Origin: Nectonema munidae
Taxonomy: Eukaryota; Nematomorpha; Nectonematoida; Nectonematidae
Reading direction: 5' to 3'
NCBI GenBank assembly: GCA_030549495.1
Contig: JAUIRK010000388.1
Span: 62,001 to 126,000 of the forward strand
DNA length: 64,000 nucleotides
The number at the start of each line of letters is the position of its first letter. Position 1 is the first letter of the stretch. The notes beneath the pieces are model-generated. The model was given only the letters and a program-made list of their open reading frames with translations. It did not search any database and was not told where the DNA came from. Below are positions 46,909 through 58,232 of the stretch, piece by piece. A program made the position numbers and the translations under genes.

Positions 46909-49437
46909 CAGTGTAGTCCAACCCATGGCCCGTGGGCCGCACTGCGGCCCGAACGAATTTTGACCGTGGCCCGAGCAAAAATTTTTATATAGTTTTGAAA
47001 TTCGTATATAAATCAGTGTCAGTCTTAAAATAAATGCATTTAACAATGTAATTTTGTTTTTACTTTGATATTGTTAAAGTTTTTTATTTTGATATTTTAA
47101 AACACAAATACTTTATATTATAATAGTTTATTTTTGATGATTATCTAACCAGTTTTCACATTATCTTAAAATTAAATTCTAAATTCTATATGTTTTCAAC
47201 TACTAACTTAGAAAAAACTTAAAGTTTAAAAAATTATAATATTTTACGTAAAAGCTTTTCAAGCTCTTCAAATTTCTGTAAAAAAAATATTTCTGATAAG
47301 CAGTGCAAAACTTATACTTTCTGACCAAAATTTTTTTGAATACTTGTTTTGATAATATATAATGATTTTTTTGACACATTAATTTTTTTCTTCTCTTTTT
47401 TTTTGTTTTTTGAAATGTTTTTTTTCAATCTAATTAAATATAGAATAAATTTTAATTCGTTCAGCATTTTGATAAACAATTTCTTATAAAAAGTTGAAGC
47501 TCCACAAAAAATATAATGGAAAATAAAAAAAGAAAAATATCTTCGGAAAATCGCAAATTTAATGAAGATTGGTCACAAAAATATTTTGTTCATGAGGTTG
47601 GTGGTAAAATTTTTGCTTCATTTGTAAAGAAAAAATTTCAACTTGTAAAGAATACAATGTTAAACGTCACTACGACACTATACACAAAAAAGAATTCATT
47701 CAAATGGAGGAAGAAGCGAGAAAAAGTAAACTAGAAAAGTACAAAAGAGAAACGGCTAGTCATCAGAATTCTTTGCTTAGAACAGTTATAAATATGGATG
47801 GTGGGTTGAAGGTGAGCTATTTGATTGCACAAAAAATTGTTAAAAAAGGTAAACCGATGACTGATGGAGAACTAATCAAAGACTGTCTTATGATTGCGTT
47901 TAAAGAGTATTGTCCACAAAAACAGTACTTGAACAACTCCAATTTCTCGTAGAATAGATGATATGGCAAATTTTACTGAAAATAGTCTCAAAAAAAGTTT
48001 GTCTAAATGTCGTTATTACAGTTTAGCTTTAGATGAAAGCCTTGATCAAAGTGATACTGCTCAATTAGCAATTTTCATCAAAGGTATTGATGAAAATTTT
48101 GTACAAATAGAAGAAATGTTGGATTTGTGTTCCATGAAAGGTACAACAACGGGAGAAGATATATATAATGAAATCAAAAACTGTTTAAAGAAGTTAAATA
48201 TTGATGCAAGCAAGATTGTTTCGTTGACAACTGATGGTGCTCCATCTATGTTAGGAGTCAAAAATGGCTTTGTTGCTAACTTTAAAAAAAATTTAAATGA
48301 AAGAATCGTCAGTTATCATTGTATCATTCATCAGCAGCAACTTTGCTCTCAAAAGTTAAAAATGGAACACATCATGACAGACTTGGTAAAAACTGTAAAT
48401 TTTATTAGATCTCGAGGTTTGAATCACAAGGAATTTAAAAATTATTTAAATGAAGTAGGGAGTGAGTTTGAAGATGTTATTTATTTCACGAAGGTAAGAT
48501 GGCTGAGCAGAGCTTCAACTTTGAAAAGATTTTCCGCTCTTATACCAGAAATTAAATTCTTTCTCAAGTCAAAAAATCGAAACTTTGAGTTTTTGGAAAA
48601 AGAAAAATCGCTGGATCATTTGGCTTTCTTTACTGATATAACTGGTTTGCTAGCAAATCTCAATATTCAACTACAAGGAAAAAATCAATTAATTTCAAAC
48701 ATGTTGGAAAGAGTCACAAGCTTCAAAAATAAAATCAGGCTTTTTATATGCCAAATCAAAGAAAACAATTTTGTACACTTTGAAGAACTTTCAAAAAGAG
48801 TGAATTTTAAAACAGATGTTGATAAAATAGATGTTCAACTACTAGAAAATTTGTTAGAAGAATTTGACGCTAGATTTAAAGATTTTTAGAATTACAATCA
48901 AAACTTGAACATTTTCATCGATCCTTTCAACGTTAAATATCAAAAGGCTGGCAGTTCTTTTCAGTTAGAACTGATAGAAATTCAGTCAAGGCGAAATTTA
49001 AAGGAAATCCATAGAGAAGAAGAATTATCATGCTTTTATAAAAAGATTGTAACTTTACATGAATTTCCCAAAATTTGTGATAATGCGATGAAATTCTTTT
49101 CTATGTGGGCTAGCACATATTGCTGTGAGCAAATATTTTCTTCGATGAAAAATATCAAATGCAGCGAAAGGAATCGACTATCAGATCTGCATTTGAAAAA
49201 TATTTTGCGTATTCAAAACACTAAAATTGAATTGGATCTTGAAGAGATTATTAAAAACAAGCAATTTCAAAAATCACATTAATAAATATATTTTAGTTTA
49301 ATTGTTCACTAATAAATATAGGTTTTTCTCATAAGCATCTCACTTTTATTTATTTTTTCAAAAATTTTTTATTTGGCCCGATAGAATGTGTGGAACTTTC
49401 AATTTGGCCCAATTGGAAAATAGGTTGGACAACCCTG
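46909..49437 (+). mobile_element. Nearly complete hAT transposon
   Basis: Termini CAGTGTAGTCCAACC and (reversed) CAGGGTTGTCCAACC, flanked by GTCTAGGT (46901-46908) and GTCTAGAT (49438-49445), an 8-bp duplication with one change. 2529 bases with one transposase frame on the + strand. Inserted into the unclassified gene listed at 42000-50382, whose frame resumes on the other side. Confidence 0.88.
47516..49282 (+). pseudogene. hAT transposase (ZBED5/GTF2IRD2-like), lightly damaged
   Basis: About 585 residues. N-terminal BED-type finger 'CFICKEKISTCKEYNVKRHY' (about 47616-47690). 'SLALDESLDQSDTAQLAIFI' (48020-48080) carries the first catalytic Asp, and 'IVSLTTDGAPSMLGVKNGFV' (about 48212-48270) the second. 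'SYHCIIHQQQLC' and 'FTKVRWLSRASTLKRF' are typical of ZBED5-like proteins. The C-terminal dimerisation part is 'FFSMWASTYCCEQIFSSMKN'. I see a frameshift near 47615, another near 47945 and one in-frame stop at 48887-48889. Such light damage suggests a recent loss. It would excise and insert hAT elements with 8-bp duplications. Confidence 0.85.
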
Positions 49438-50382
49438 GTCTAGATGATTGCCAAAAGTGTCATAAGGAAGGATCAAGCCAGCGGGTGCTTTGCTAAAAGG
49501 AACCATTCGTCGTTCTACATGATTATAGGCAGACATCCCCGCACAATAAGTTAATACTAAAAATACTTCAAAGCTATAACTTAAAATGTTGTATTGCAAC
49601 ATCAAGTGTTTTGAGAAATCGAGGATTATCAGCAGGTCCACCATCAGAAAAAATCATCGCAACAGGCTTGATTTTGCCATTACGTTTAACATCTTGAAAT
49701 TGGTCCAATAACATTAGATGGTCAAAATCCCATCCATGTGAATATGCAGTGTTTGAGTCATGTTTTCCACTGCGAATAGCTATGTAGGTTGGACCTGAAT
49801 AGGAGATTTCTGGAACAGTCTTAAAAGATGTTGAACGAATTTCACATGCAGCATAAACTGATAGTGTTAATTTATGCCGTGTAGCCTTAACAAAATCATG
49901 GTCAGGTAGGCGAATTTCATAATCTACATACATTACAAGAGGAGACTGTTTTGTAGCTGCTGTAACAGCTATTGGTACTTTAGCTTTATCATCAACGGAT
50001 AAAACAAACACATTTACCGAACCAAAAAGTGAAACTGTTTTATCGCAAAAGTAAAATCAGCAACTTCGTGATTACTCTTAAGATTATTTTTGGCTTTTCG
50101 AATTTTAACCGGCACTGTGTGTACATGAAGTTTTCTTTCAATTGTGTTTAGTCTTCTTGGAATAAGACGAAGATATAATGCTTGACGACTTATGACGTAG
50201 CCCTCCTTTAATAGAGCTGCATGCAAGTCATCCAAGGTGTGGCAAGCATTCAAAACCTCAGTTCTTCTGCCGGCATCTGGACCTACCCCCGCTGTTGCGA
50301 AGTCAACAATCGTTTTATAAAGTTGAGATAAAGTATCTTCTAATGCAGGTCGGCCAGGTAACGTATGCATGCATTTTCTCAA

Positions 50383-51107
50383 TTTAGAAGCATTTGAAAA
50401 TATTTTTTAATTAATCTGAAATAGAGCCAAATTAGAAATCAAAAACACGCATTCTTAATGTATGATTTGAGATATTATTTAACTCAATAAATTATATAAT
50501 CAAAGTAAAATAAAAAAAAACTGTAAAAAAAATTTGTAAATTTAAACTTACAAAAAAAGATACTCAAACAAGAAGATAAACTATAAAGAAAAGCATTATA
50601 AACTATGAAGCTAAGCCATACATCATAAAAAAATGGAAAAAATCAGGAGTTTTTTGAATATAAAGAAATTTTTTTATCGAATATTGATAAAAAAAAAGCT
50701 AAAAAATCTCTTGAAATTGTAAAAATTTCTATCATCATATCCTGAAAAATATAAAATATCATATCATGAAAAACACTTATTCATATGGAAATATCAAAAG
50801 ACAAAGTTTGGATAATAACTACCCCCCCCCCCCCTCCAACACGAAGAATCTAAAATTTGTGTGACCCCCCCCCCTTGGGCCACCCCTTCCTCTTTCTGGG
50901 AAAGAGTTTAAATTGTTTTAATTTTAATTTTAACCCCGTCATATTTCATTCAATATATCCATATCAATCAAGTAACTACAAATATCTAAAGCATTTTTTA
51001 AATTTTTTTGTTGTTCCACGAACACAAGGCAAATGGATCAAAATATTGTGTGGTTTTGTTTTACAACGATTTTGTTTTTTGAATTTCCCCGCCCATATAG
51101 TTTTTTT
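50383..51107. other. AT-rich DNA with C-runs
   Basis: No gene. C-runs at 50822-50834 and about 50864-50873 ('gacccccccccc') flank 'tccaacacgaagaatc'. The 84-residue frame at 50857-51111 is chance. Confidence 0.4.
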
Positions 51108-51278
51108 TTAATCTTTTCCAACAAAAACATCTTTTTGTTCTTCATTCTCATAATCTTCATCAAAACTACAATTTTCTAGGTCTGCTTCACTATTAGAATC
51201 ACTACTTTGAACTTCTACATTTATCCATTTCTTCTGAGTCAGTTTATCTATTACTTTTTTATCTATATTTTCTTCCAT
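51108..51278 (-). pseudogene. Short acidic ORF, possible piggyBac N-terminus
   Basis: 56 residues: MEENIDKKVIDKLTQKKW, then a Ser/Asp/Glu-rich stretch ('SSDSNSEADLENCSFDEDYE'). Acidic Ser-rich starts like this open many piggyBac transposases (compare 32208 downward), but nothing recognisable follows. It could equally be chance. Confidence 0.25.
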
Positions 51279-51689
51279 TTTATGTAAACAAAAGTTGAAT
51301 TATAATTATAAAATATTAAAAAAGTAGTAAAAAGTAAAAATTTGACATTTTAAATTTAAAATAAACTTAAACACAAAAATAAAATGTTCAAAAAATCTAA
51401 AAAATAAAAAATTTTGTTTGTAATAAAAAAAACTATAACCAAAGCATTGTTTTTGTAGATAAAATAGCATAAGTTTAAAATATTTACAATGATTATTTTT
51501 TTTATGTAAATGTTATTCAGGAATGTATCTGTGAGATATTATCTATTCACTGATATTTCCTTTCATTTTGAATAAAAAAGTTAATAAGTTATCCAAACTA
51601 ATAAAAAAATTATTATAAAGACAATTTTAATATTTGTAGGGAAAAAAATTTGAAAAAGAAACAAATACTAGACATTTTACATTTATAAC

Positions 51690-51895
51690 AAGTTTAGTCG
51701 AGAGGTTGGTTGGTTGGAGATATCAAAGCACTTTCAGCCGTAGTCTATATGCTCGCATTATACTTAAGATGGTTAATCACAGTTTTTGTGAATTTGTTTT
51801 TAGAGTTGGGAGCCTTCTGGATCGAACCCGTGACCTTCAACTGTTAATCTGAGAGGTACACCCTAACAACCATTGAGGCTCGAAGTCGCGAGGTA
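51690..51895 (-). mobile_element. tRNA-derived SINE
   Basis: On the minus strand the head reads 'gcctcaatggttgttagggt' and, about 35 bases on, 'cacgggttcgatcc', containing a perfect RNA polymerase III B-box GGTTCGATCC (51819-51828). About 130 bases of non-tRNA body follow, ending in a (CCAA)n-like tail (ccaaccaacc, about 51705-51716). It lacks acceptor-stem pairing, so it is a SINE rather than a tRNA gene. Confidence 0.6.
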
Positions 51896-52024
51896 AAATG
51901 TAAAAAAATTTATAATATTTTCTCATGTGAAAAATACATAACAAAAACATTTTTTCTGTAGATAGAATACTATAAGTTTCAAATAACATTAATGATTTCT
52001 TTTCTTTATCTCAATTTACTTTAA

Positions 52025-55000
52025 ACCTATTAGTGACGGGCTATTTTCATTTCCTCGGTGACGGGCGGGCTATTTTAGCCCCCTCCTTTTTTCAACTATT
52101 TGATATTTTCACAAAATCTCGCGTGAACCCACTAAATAATTGATTGTAAATCTTATGGTGTCATTTATTTTTAATGAAAATCAATCAAGGCCAAATATAT
52201 AACCTTGAAAATTTATAACATTTTTTGGTTTAATATTGTCTTAATTTATTTAATAAACCAAATTTTGATAATTAATTCACCTAAAATATTTTACCTACAG
52301 TAAATTAGCTTTCACAGGTGACTTAATGGAAAACACTTTTTTTCATTATATTAAAATAAACGTATCCATACACAGCAAATCGAACATGCTCAATTTGATT
52401 CTGAAAATACTTTTGTCGCTCAAGATTTAAATTTCGGTTACTGTTTAATTTTGGTTAATTTGTGTGCAGATATTTTTTCATAATTTTTGAATAATTTTCG
52501 TTCTATTTAGCAAGTTGACCTTTCTCTATTTCATCATAACATTATTTTTCTCAATATATACACATGTAATGAATACTACATTTCAATGTGGTTAAAATGG
52601 TTATATATTTACTTAGTTCAACATTACATTGACTTTTAAGCAAATATTTATCTAGAATATTTAAGCACAACGGATAAAATAATTTTCTTTCTTGATATAA
52701 TAATGATTTTATCCATCTCATAAATAGGAATGGGACCAAATTTCTAATCAAAGCGACCTAAGATCATTTTAGATTAAAGCCCATAAAATTAAAATTTTTA
52801 ATTCTCATAAAAAATTTCCAGTAATAAGCGTATAAATGAAATATTTATACTATAATATATTTAATGGTAAATAATAAATTTAGCAATTAAATTTTTATGA
52901 AAATTGTTGTAAGTTTACATGGTGCACAATTTTACTGGCTGCTAATCGAACTAAACCGAGCACGTTTAGTCCTCATTAGTTTGATTATTGTTTTTTATTC
53001 TATCCTTCCCTTAGTTAAACTAATTAAAGAGGATCTCAATCCGACCTATATTGTTTTGCTTACAAATACGCTCTCAACTTCTAGTCTACTTCATTTTTCT
53101 ATACTTTATATGGTATATAATTTTCCTTTTAATTCTAAACTGATTCTACCTTGGTAGCTTTACTTTCATCAGAAATTCATTTTGTGTAATCTATGTTCGA
53201 ATAAACCTTTTCAGATATTTATTTAGCCCAGAATTTAAACGATTTCATCATTTTTCTATTGATGAGAATCCCTTTATTGATCCTATCTTCTTCTTTTTTT
53301 TTATCAATATCATGTATTGTATAACAAATATCAATCTTAATATTTTCTAACGAATCCTTTTTTAAAATTCCTGTTCTTGGTGAGTCCATTTATAATCCTT
53401 TTTTAAATTACAAAAACTTTTCCACCTCTAAAATATTCACTCATTCACACTTAAGGGAAAAATGTGTCACATTTGATTCACTTTTATTAATATTTTTTGA
53501 GAATAGTTATATCTTCACCTATTGGTATCTATCATAGTTATGGTAACTCTAAATGTTTGAAAATTTTAGTTCACTTGAATTGAGAGGTTTGAAATAATAA
53601 CTAAGAAGATAAAGGTTTAAAGATTTTTGATTCATAATGTAGGAGGTTCTTCTTCACGTTCAATATGTCTTTTAAAAATTTCAATAGTAGATTTTTACAC
53701 CAACATGGTATATCTTCCATGTAGACAAATAACATACTTGTTTCTTAAAACTATATAGCTCCTGAAAGGATTACTATATCGACGATATAAAAGCACTTTA
53801 TTAAACGTGTTACTATTTCATTTTTCTTATGATATAGCGTTATCATTTCAATGTCCTTCAGTTCCTTTACTTCTCAAAAACTTAAATTTTTGTACTATAA
53901 TAAATAACGAATGTGAGAACAAACTTGACAAATGATTTTTTGGAAAAAAATGTTTTTGCCAATTCGATTGATACTTTTACTTATTTTTACACTGTAATGA
54001 CCAAAAAGAAGTACAGAAATGAAAAACATGGACGATATTGTATTATAGTTGAAATTCAAGGTAGACTGTTCCATTGTTTTGGTATTAATAGAAATATATG
54101 CATAAGAATTTTTTTATTAGGAACAAAATTATGTAATGTGATATTGTATTAAAAAATATTTTAAATTTGAGGGATATTTTTAGTCAGAATTTTATCCTCA
54201 ATCAAAATTTTAATAGTGATTTTAAATCAAAAGGGATTTTTTTTGAGAAAATAGATATGGAAGAATGTTTATAAGATAATTTTTAGGCATCATCACTAAT
54301 TCTATTTGTACTTTGACACATTTTTTTCACAGTGATGGTAAAAACTTGGGCAAAAAATAGTATCAGCATCGTCAATTTAGTTTAAAAAATATCTTACTTA
54401 AAATGTCAATAAATTTTTTTAAAGAAAATTTTCATGCGAAACTAACATATTTGATTGACATTTTCACATTCTAATTACGAAAACTGAGTCCAAAAATGAA
54501 ATCAGCATGGAGATCTAGTATAAAAAATATATTTTATTGAGAATATAAATAATATTCTAGAAAATAATTTTTGCTGTCAACAACAAATATGATTAAAATT
54601 TTCACAATTTAATTTCAAAAAATGATTGGATAAATAAAATCTGCATGTTCGATTTATTTAAAAAAAATTATTTAAAATGTGTATAAATGCTTTTGGAAAC
54701 ACTTTCTCAGACGCAAACTGCAAATACTTTTAGACATTTCCAAATCATAGTTACTAAAACAGCTGAGAAATTAAATTGGCACGGTAGATTTCATATAAAA
54801 AATATATTTAATTAATAATATTCTTGGAGTTTCAGATGTAAATCACAAAATTGATTGAACTTTTAGACATTTTGAAAACCAAATTTCAAAAAATGACTCC
54901 GGAATTTAAATTGGCATGCTTGATTTAGTATAAAAATGTGTATTTTTTCATTTGAATAATGTTCATAGATATAATTTTTAACCGTAAACCACAAATTTTA

Positions 55001-55650
55001 TTGACACTTTCGGAATTTTTCCCAACCTAATTAAGAAAATTGTATACGGAAATGAAGTCAGTAGTATGGTTGATTAGGTATAACAATATTTATTTTATTT
55101 AAAATTTGAATAATATTTTTAGACCCAATTTTTATGCAAAAACCGCAAATTTGATTGACACTTTCAAAAAATTTCACACCCTAATCGTGAAAACTAAGTT
55201 GTGAAATCAGCATGGTCGATTTTGAATAAAAAAATTAGTTTTATTTAAAATTTTAATGAATGTTTTCGTAATTTTATCATGAATCAAATTTTTGATTGAC
55301 ATTTATTACAAAGTTCAAATGTTTATTGGAAAAATATGTACATATAAATGTTATGTGTTCTAATATATATATGGTTAAAATTTTTTAAGTGTGTATCTAA
55401 TATAAACATTAAGTTATAAGTTATAGACATTATAATATAAAAAATTTGTTGAAAAAAATGTACATTCGATTTTTATTGACAGTTTTTGTCATGAGAGAGT
55501 CATTCAACTACAATAAAAATGGTATCAAAAGATGCAGCTAACGATTTCAGGAAAAGTCAAAAAGTTTGAGGACATATAATTTAGCCAATTTTGTACAATA
55601 GACATTTTAGTTGAAAGGAGGGGGCTAAAATACCCCCGTCACTAATAGGG
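52025..55650 (+). mobile_element. TTAA element B, complete copy
   Basis: TTAA at 52021-52024 and 55651-55654. The left end is ACCTATTAGTGACGGGC and the right end (reversed) CCCTATTAGTGACGGGG, each followed by 'ctattttagcccc'-type subterminal palindromes. 3626 bases, non-coding. The right 1.2 kb is organised like element A: about six diverged repeat units (landmark 'atcagcatgg' near 54504, 54643, 54779, 54914, 55065, 55210), then an end region (55270-55650) clearly homologous to 2800-3190 ('caaaagatgcagctaacgat'). The left 2.4 kb differs from A. Confidence 0.8.
54480..55260 (+). repeat. Diverged ~135-151 bp repeats in element B
   Basis: Six units with the order 'gagtccaaaaatgaaatcag', 'catgg..gat', 'tataaaaaat', 'ttgattgaca'. 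They are homologous to array 1 of element A but older and more degraded. Confidence 0.7.
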
Positions 55651-55654
55651 TTAA

Positions 55655-58185
55655 GTATGTATCTGTGCGGTAGGAATTCAGCATCAAACCTTCTTTGCTA
55701 GGTTTGCCAGATGTTGCGATTTTGTCGTCAATCTTAGAGGATTTATTAAAATCACAGTTTTGATTCACTAATCTTATGTCAAAAAAAAGTTTAGGAAAAT
55801 TTTGCCCTAAATGTGATTGTTCATTTTTCTTTTTAGTATGAAACTGCTTTTTGGGTCTTTGGGTTTAACTACTTTGAGACTCGTAATGAGCGTCATAGTA
55901 AACACGCTATAACTTTAAAATGCTATGCCAATAAAATTTTATATATATTTTTATATCATATTTTAAATTGAGATTACTTATTGATAATTATTGTGTCTAA
56001 GCGAGTACAAAAATCAAAAAATATATGGCTCCATCCATAAATAAGTTACCTATGCTGGTTTACAGGCAACTGCACATCACCCGGCTTATATCAAATTATA
56101 AATTTTGACATGGAGATAATTAGAATATCTCTAATTGTTTAACTTGTTACAAATAAATGATCTGAAGGAATTGAGATTATAATAATTATATTATAAATAA
56201 AAGATTTTTTACAATTTTAAGATTAAAATATTTTTGTCAGCCGGTTATGTTACAAAAAACTTTGTTTACTAATAAAATTAGCTCTATTGAAAAATAATTG
56301 GAGAGATATTTACGTGTTTTTTGATAAGGTTTATTATAATAAAATATCTAATAATTTCTTTGAGTGGTATTAAATTATAAGTTGAATCAATGAATTAAAA
56401 AATGTTTTATATGTTTTGTCACTGTTTTACTCAATTTACTTTTTAAAAAAACTGGCAATATTTATCGTGAAAAATATTTATCATTGGCATTAAAGTAATT
56501 CTGGTTACCCTTTTCTTACCAATTTTAATTTTTTTCTAATTATAGCAAGAAATATATTAGTTTAGTTATTTAACAATAGTTTGTGTTCTACATTTCAAAA
56601 ATATTATCTAAATCCATTAATAATTTCTCTCTGAATCTTAGGTCTTGTTTGCGCATATTCTTGGTTTTTTTCAATAGAGTTTCCAAAGAAATTTGGTTTT
56701 AAGTTTAAAATGGATATTAGCTAAGGTTTTAATCATTTTTATTAATTAATTTAAAATATTGTACATAGTTAAATTTCAGAGTCAAAGCCGATCAAATTTT
56801 TCTGTTCTCCGCGGTAAAAATTGATAAAAAAAACGATGAAGGAGATTTGACTTATTTAATGGCATAATTGTATAATTCATAAAAAAAATTTATCATGCAT
56901 GGGCATCAGTCTTCCCCAGAAAATTTTTGTTGCCTATTGGATTCTTTCTAAGTATTTTTTCTCTTGGAAAAATAGGAAATTTGTGCTCTCTTTTAAATAA
57001 TTTGTAATTAAATATAACAAATATTAATTTCTTGAAAATCATCAACTTATTTATCTATATCTTTATATTTCTTGTTATTGAAAGTTTTCTTTGCCTTATT
57101 TTTTAAACGATTCAACACATTTCCCGAAATTAAAATATTTTGGTCCTTCAATTGAAATAAAGACAAATCCGTAAAACTTGGAATAAATTTAATTATTATA
57201 CCGGTGTGATGAAATAGGTCTTTTCTCAGAATTTACTTCAGGATCACTTTTTTCAACCAACTAAAAGCAAGGTTGAGTTATGAAACTTGTTTTTTTGCTG
57301 ATCGCTTAGACATTAAATCTTAAATCTAAAAAAGAAAATCAATGAGGTTGTCAAATTTCTTGAAAGAGTGTATACAGCTACATCACATATTTTTTGAAGT
57401 ATTTAAAGAATTTTTTATAACTTTTGCAATGTAGATGTAGTGATGAATTTACCCTTCATATAACTGCAAGTAGCAAAATTTTTTATTAATCGTTTCTTAT
57501 TTTAATGAAACTAACATGTGTCTTCAACACAATGTCAAATAACTATTGTTTAATCGTAAGCGAGGCTTCATTTCATCTCTTATCACTTACTGCAGAATGA
57601 TACTTTATTTTGATTCAACGCCCCTTTCAATCAACACCACGATTTTTACGCCCCTTTTAAAAATTGAAAAATTTTAGAAAAATTAAGGTAAAATTTTTAA
57701 ACATGTTTAACTAAAGTAATATGTTCGAAAGTAGAATTTAATGTTAAGTTTAGTAATGTACAAATCTTAGTTGAAAAAATATATTTAATATTTATTTACT
57801 TTTCTGTTATCATGTGCAATGCTAGAGATAATAAGTAATAAATATATTGAAACCTACAAACAAATTAATTGTATATCATAAGACTCAACTATAAGCAGAA
57901 CACTGAAAGATAAATAAAAATAGAGAAGTAATGAAAACAAGTATAGAAATCACGATGTGTAAAAATAGGCACATTTGAAATGAAACGCTTACATATGCGA
58001 TGTATGATTTTATTTTAATGAATACATAAACTGCCTTATCCATGATGTTATAATGTAGTTTTGATTTTTGTACTCTCCACACACTGTGCGTATCACTGAA
58101 CGTGTTTTTCATCTTCACATGCTTGGAGAAAAAACTTGTAATCAATGCTGTTTTTTAGTTTAGAATTCAGCACAGCAAAGTAATT
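55655..58185. other. Long AT-rich stretch, no gene supported
   Basis: A minus-strand segment at about 55665-55770 could encode 'SKIDDKIATSGKPSKEGLML' but has no context to identify it. At 56037-56085 lies the inverse of the repeat at 25790-25838. Near 57617-57660 'cgcccctttcaatcaaca' resembles the hAT-like end at 58190. Otherwise nothing is recognised. Confidence 0.4.
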
Positions 58186-58189
58186 ATCT

Positions 58190-58232
58190 CACCGCCCCTT
58201 AAAAATCTGCCTACTCTGAGAAACACTGGACT
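58190..58232. mobile_element. Solo hAT terminus
   Basis: Reversed, it reads CAGTGTTTCTCAGAGTAGGC, a common hAT end, with 'aggggcgg' just inside. I could not find the matching left end or an 8-bp duplication. Confidence 0.4.

Larger units (their letters stand above)
42000..50382 (-). pseudogene. Unclassified repetitive gene, split by element A and a hAT
   Basis: Minus-strand pieces lie at 49446-50382, 46680-46900 and about 42000-42275. The first has 'GRPALEDTLSQLYKTIV', 'RRTEVLNACHTLDDLHAALL' and 'PRRLNTIERKLHVHTVPVKI', then 'SVDDKAKVPIAVTAATKQSP', 'SGPTYIAIRSGKHDSNTAYS', 'MIFSDGGPADNPRFLK' and 'MSAYNHVERRMVPFSKAPAG'. The second has 'ELEKRNFKKAGEVLAEVWNE'. The third has 'FRRLAINELVPKKDYKILPY' and a finger-like 'CGIYYPSVSAVKRHKLG'. 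I recognise this order from many-copy invertebrate proteins of unknown function, probably transposase-like. The frame is broken in several places besides the two insertions. Confidence 0.5.

Noticed and set aside
51810-51890. A functional tRNA gene on the minus strand
   Set aside because: B-box present, but the acceptor stem does not pair and the sequence continues into a SINE-like body.
55665-55800. Minus-strand coding exon next to element B
   Set aside because: A plausible peptide but with no splice signals, no partner exons and no family I can name.
57590-58232. A complete hAT MITE ending at 58232
   Set aside because: No matching left end or 8-bp duplication found; only a solo terminus is reported.
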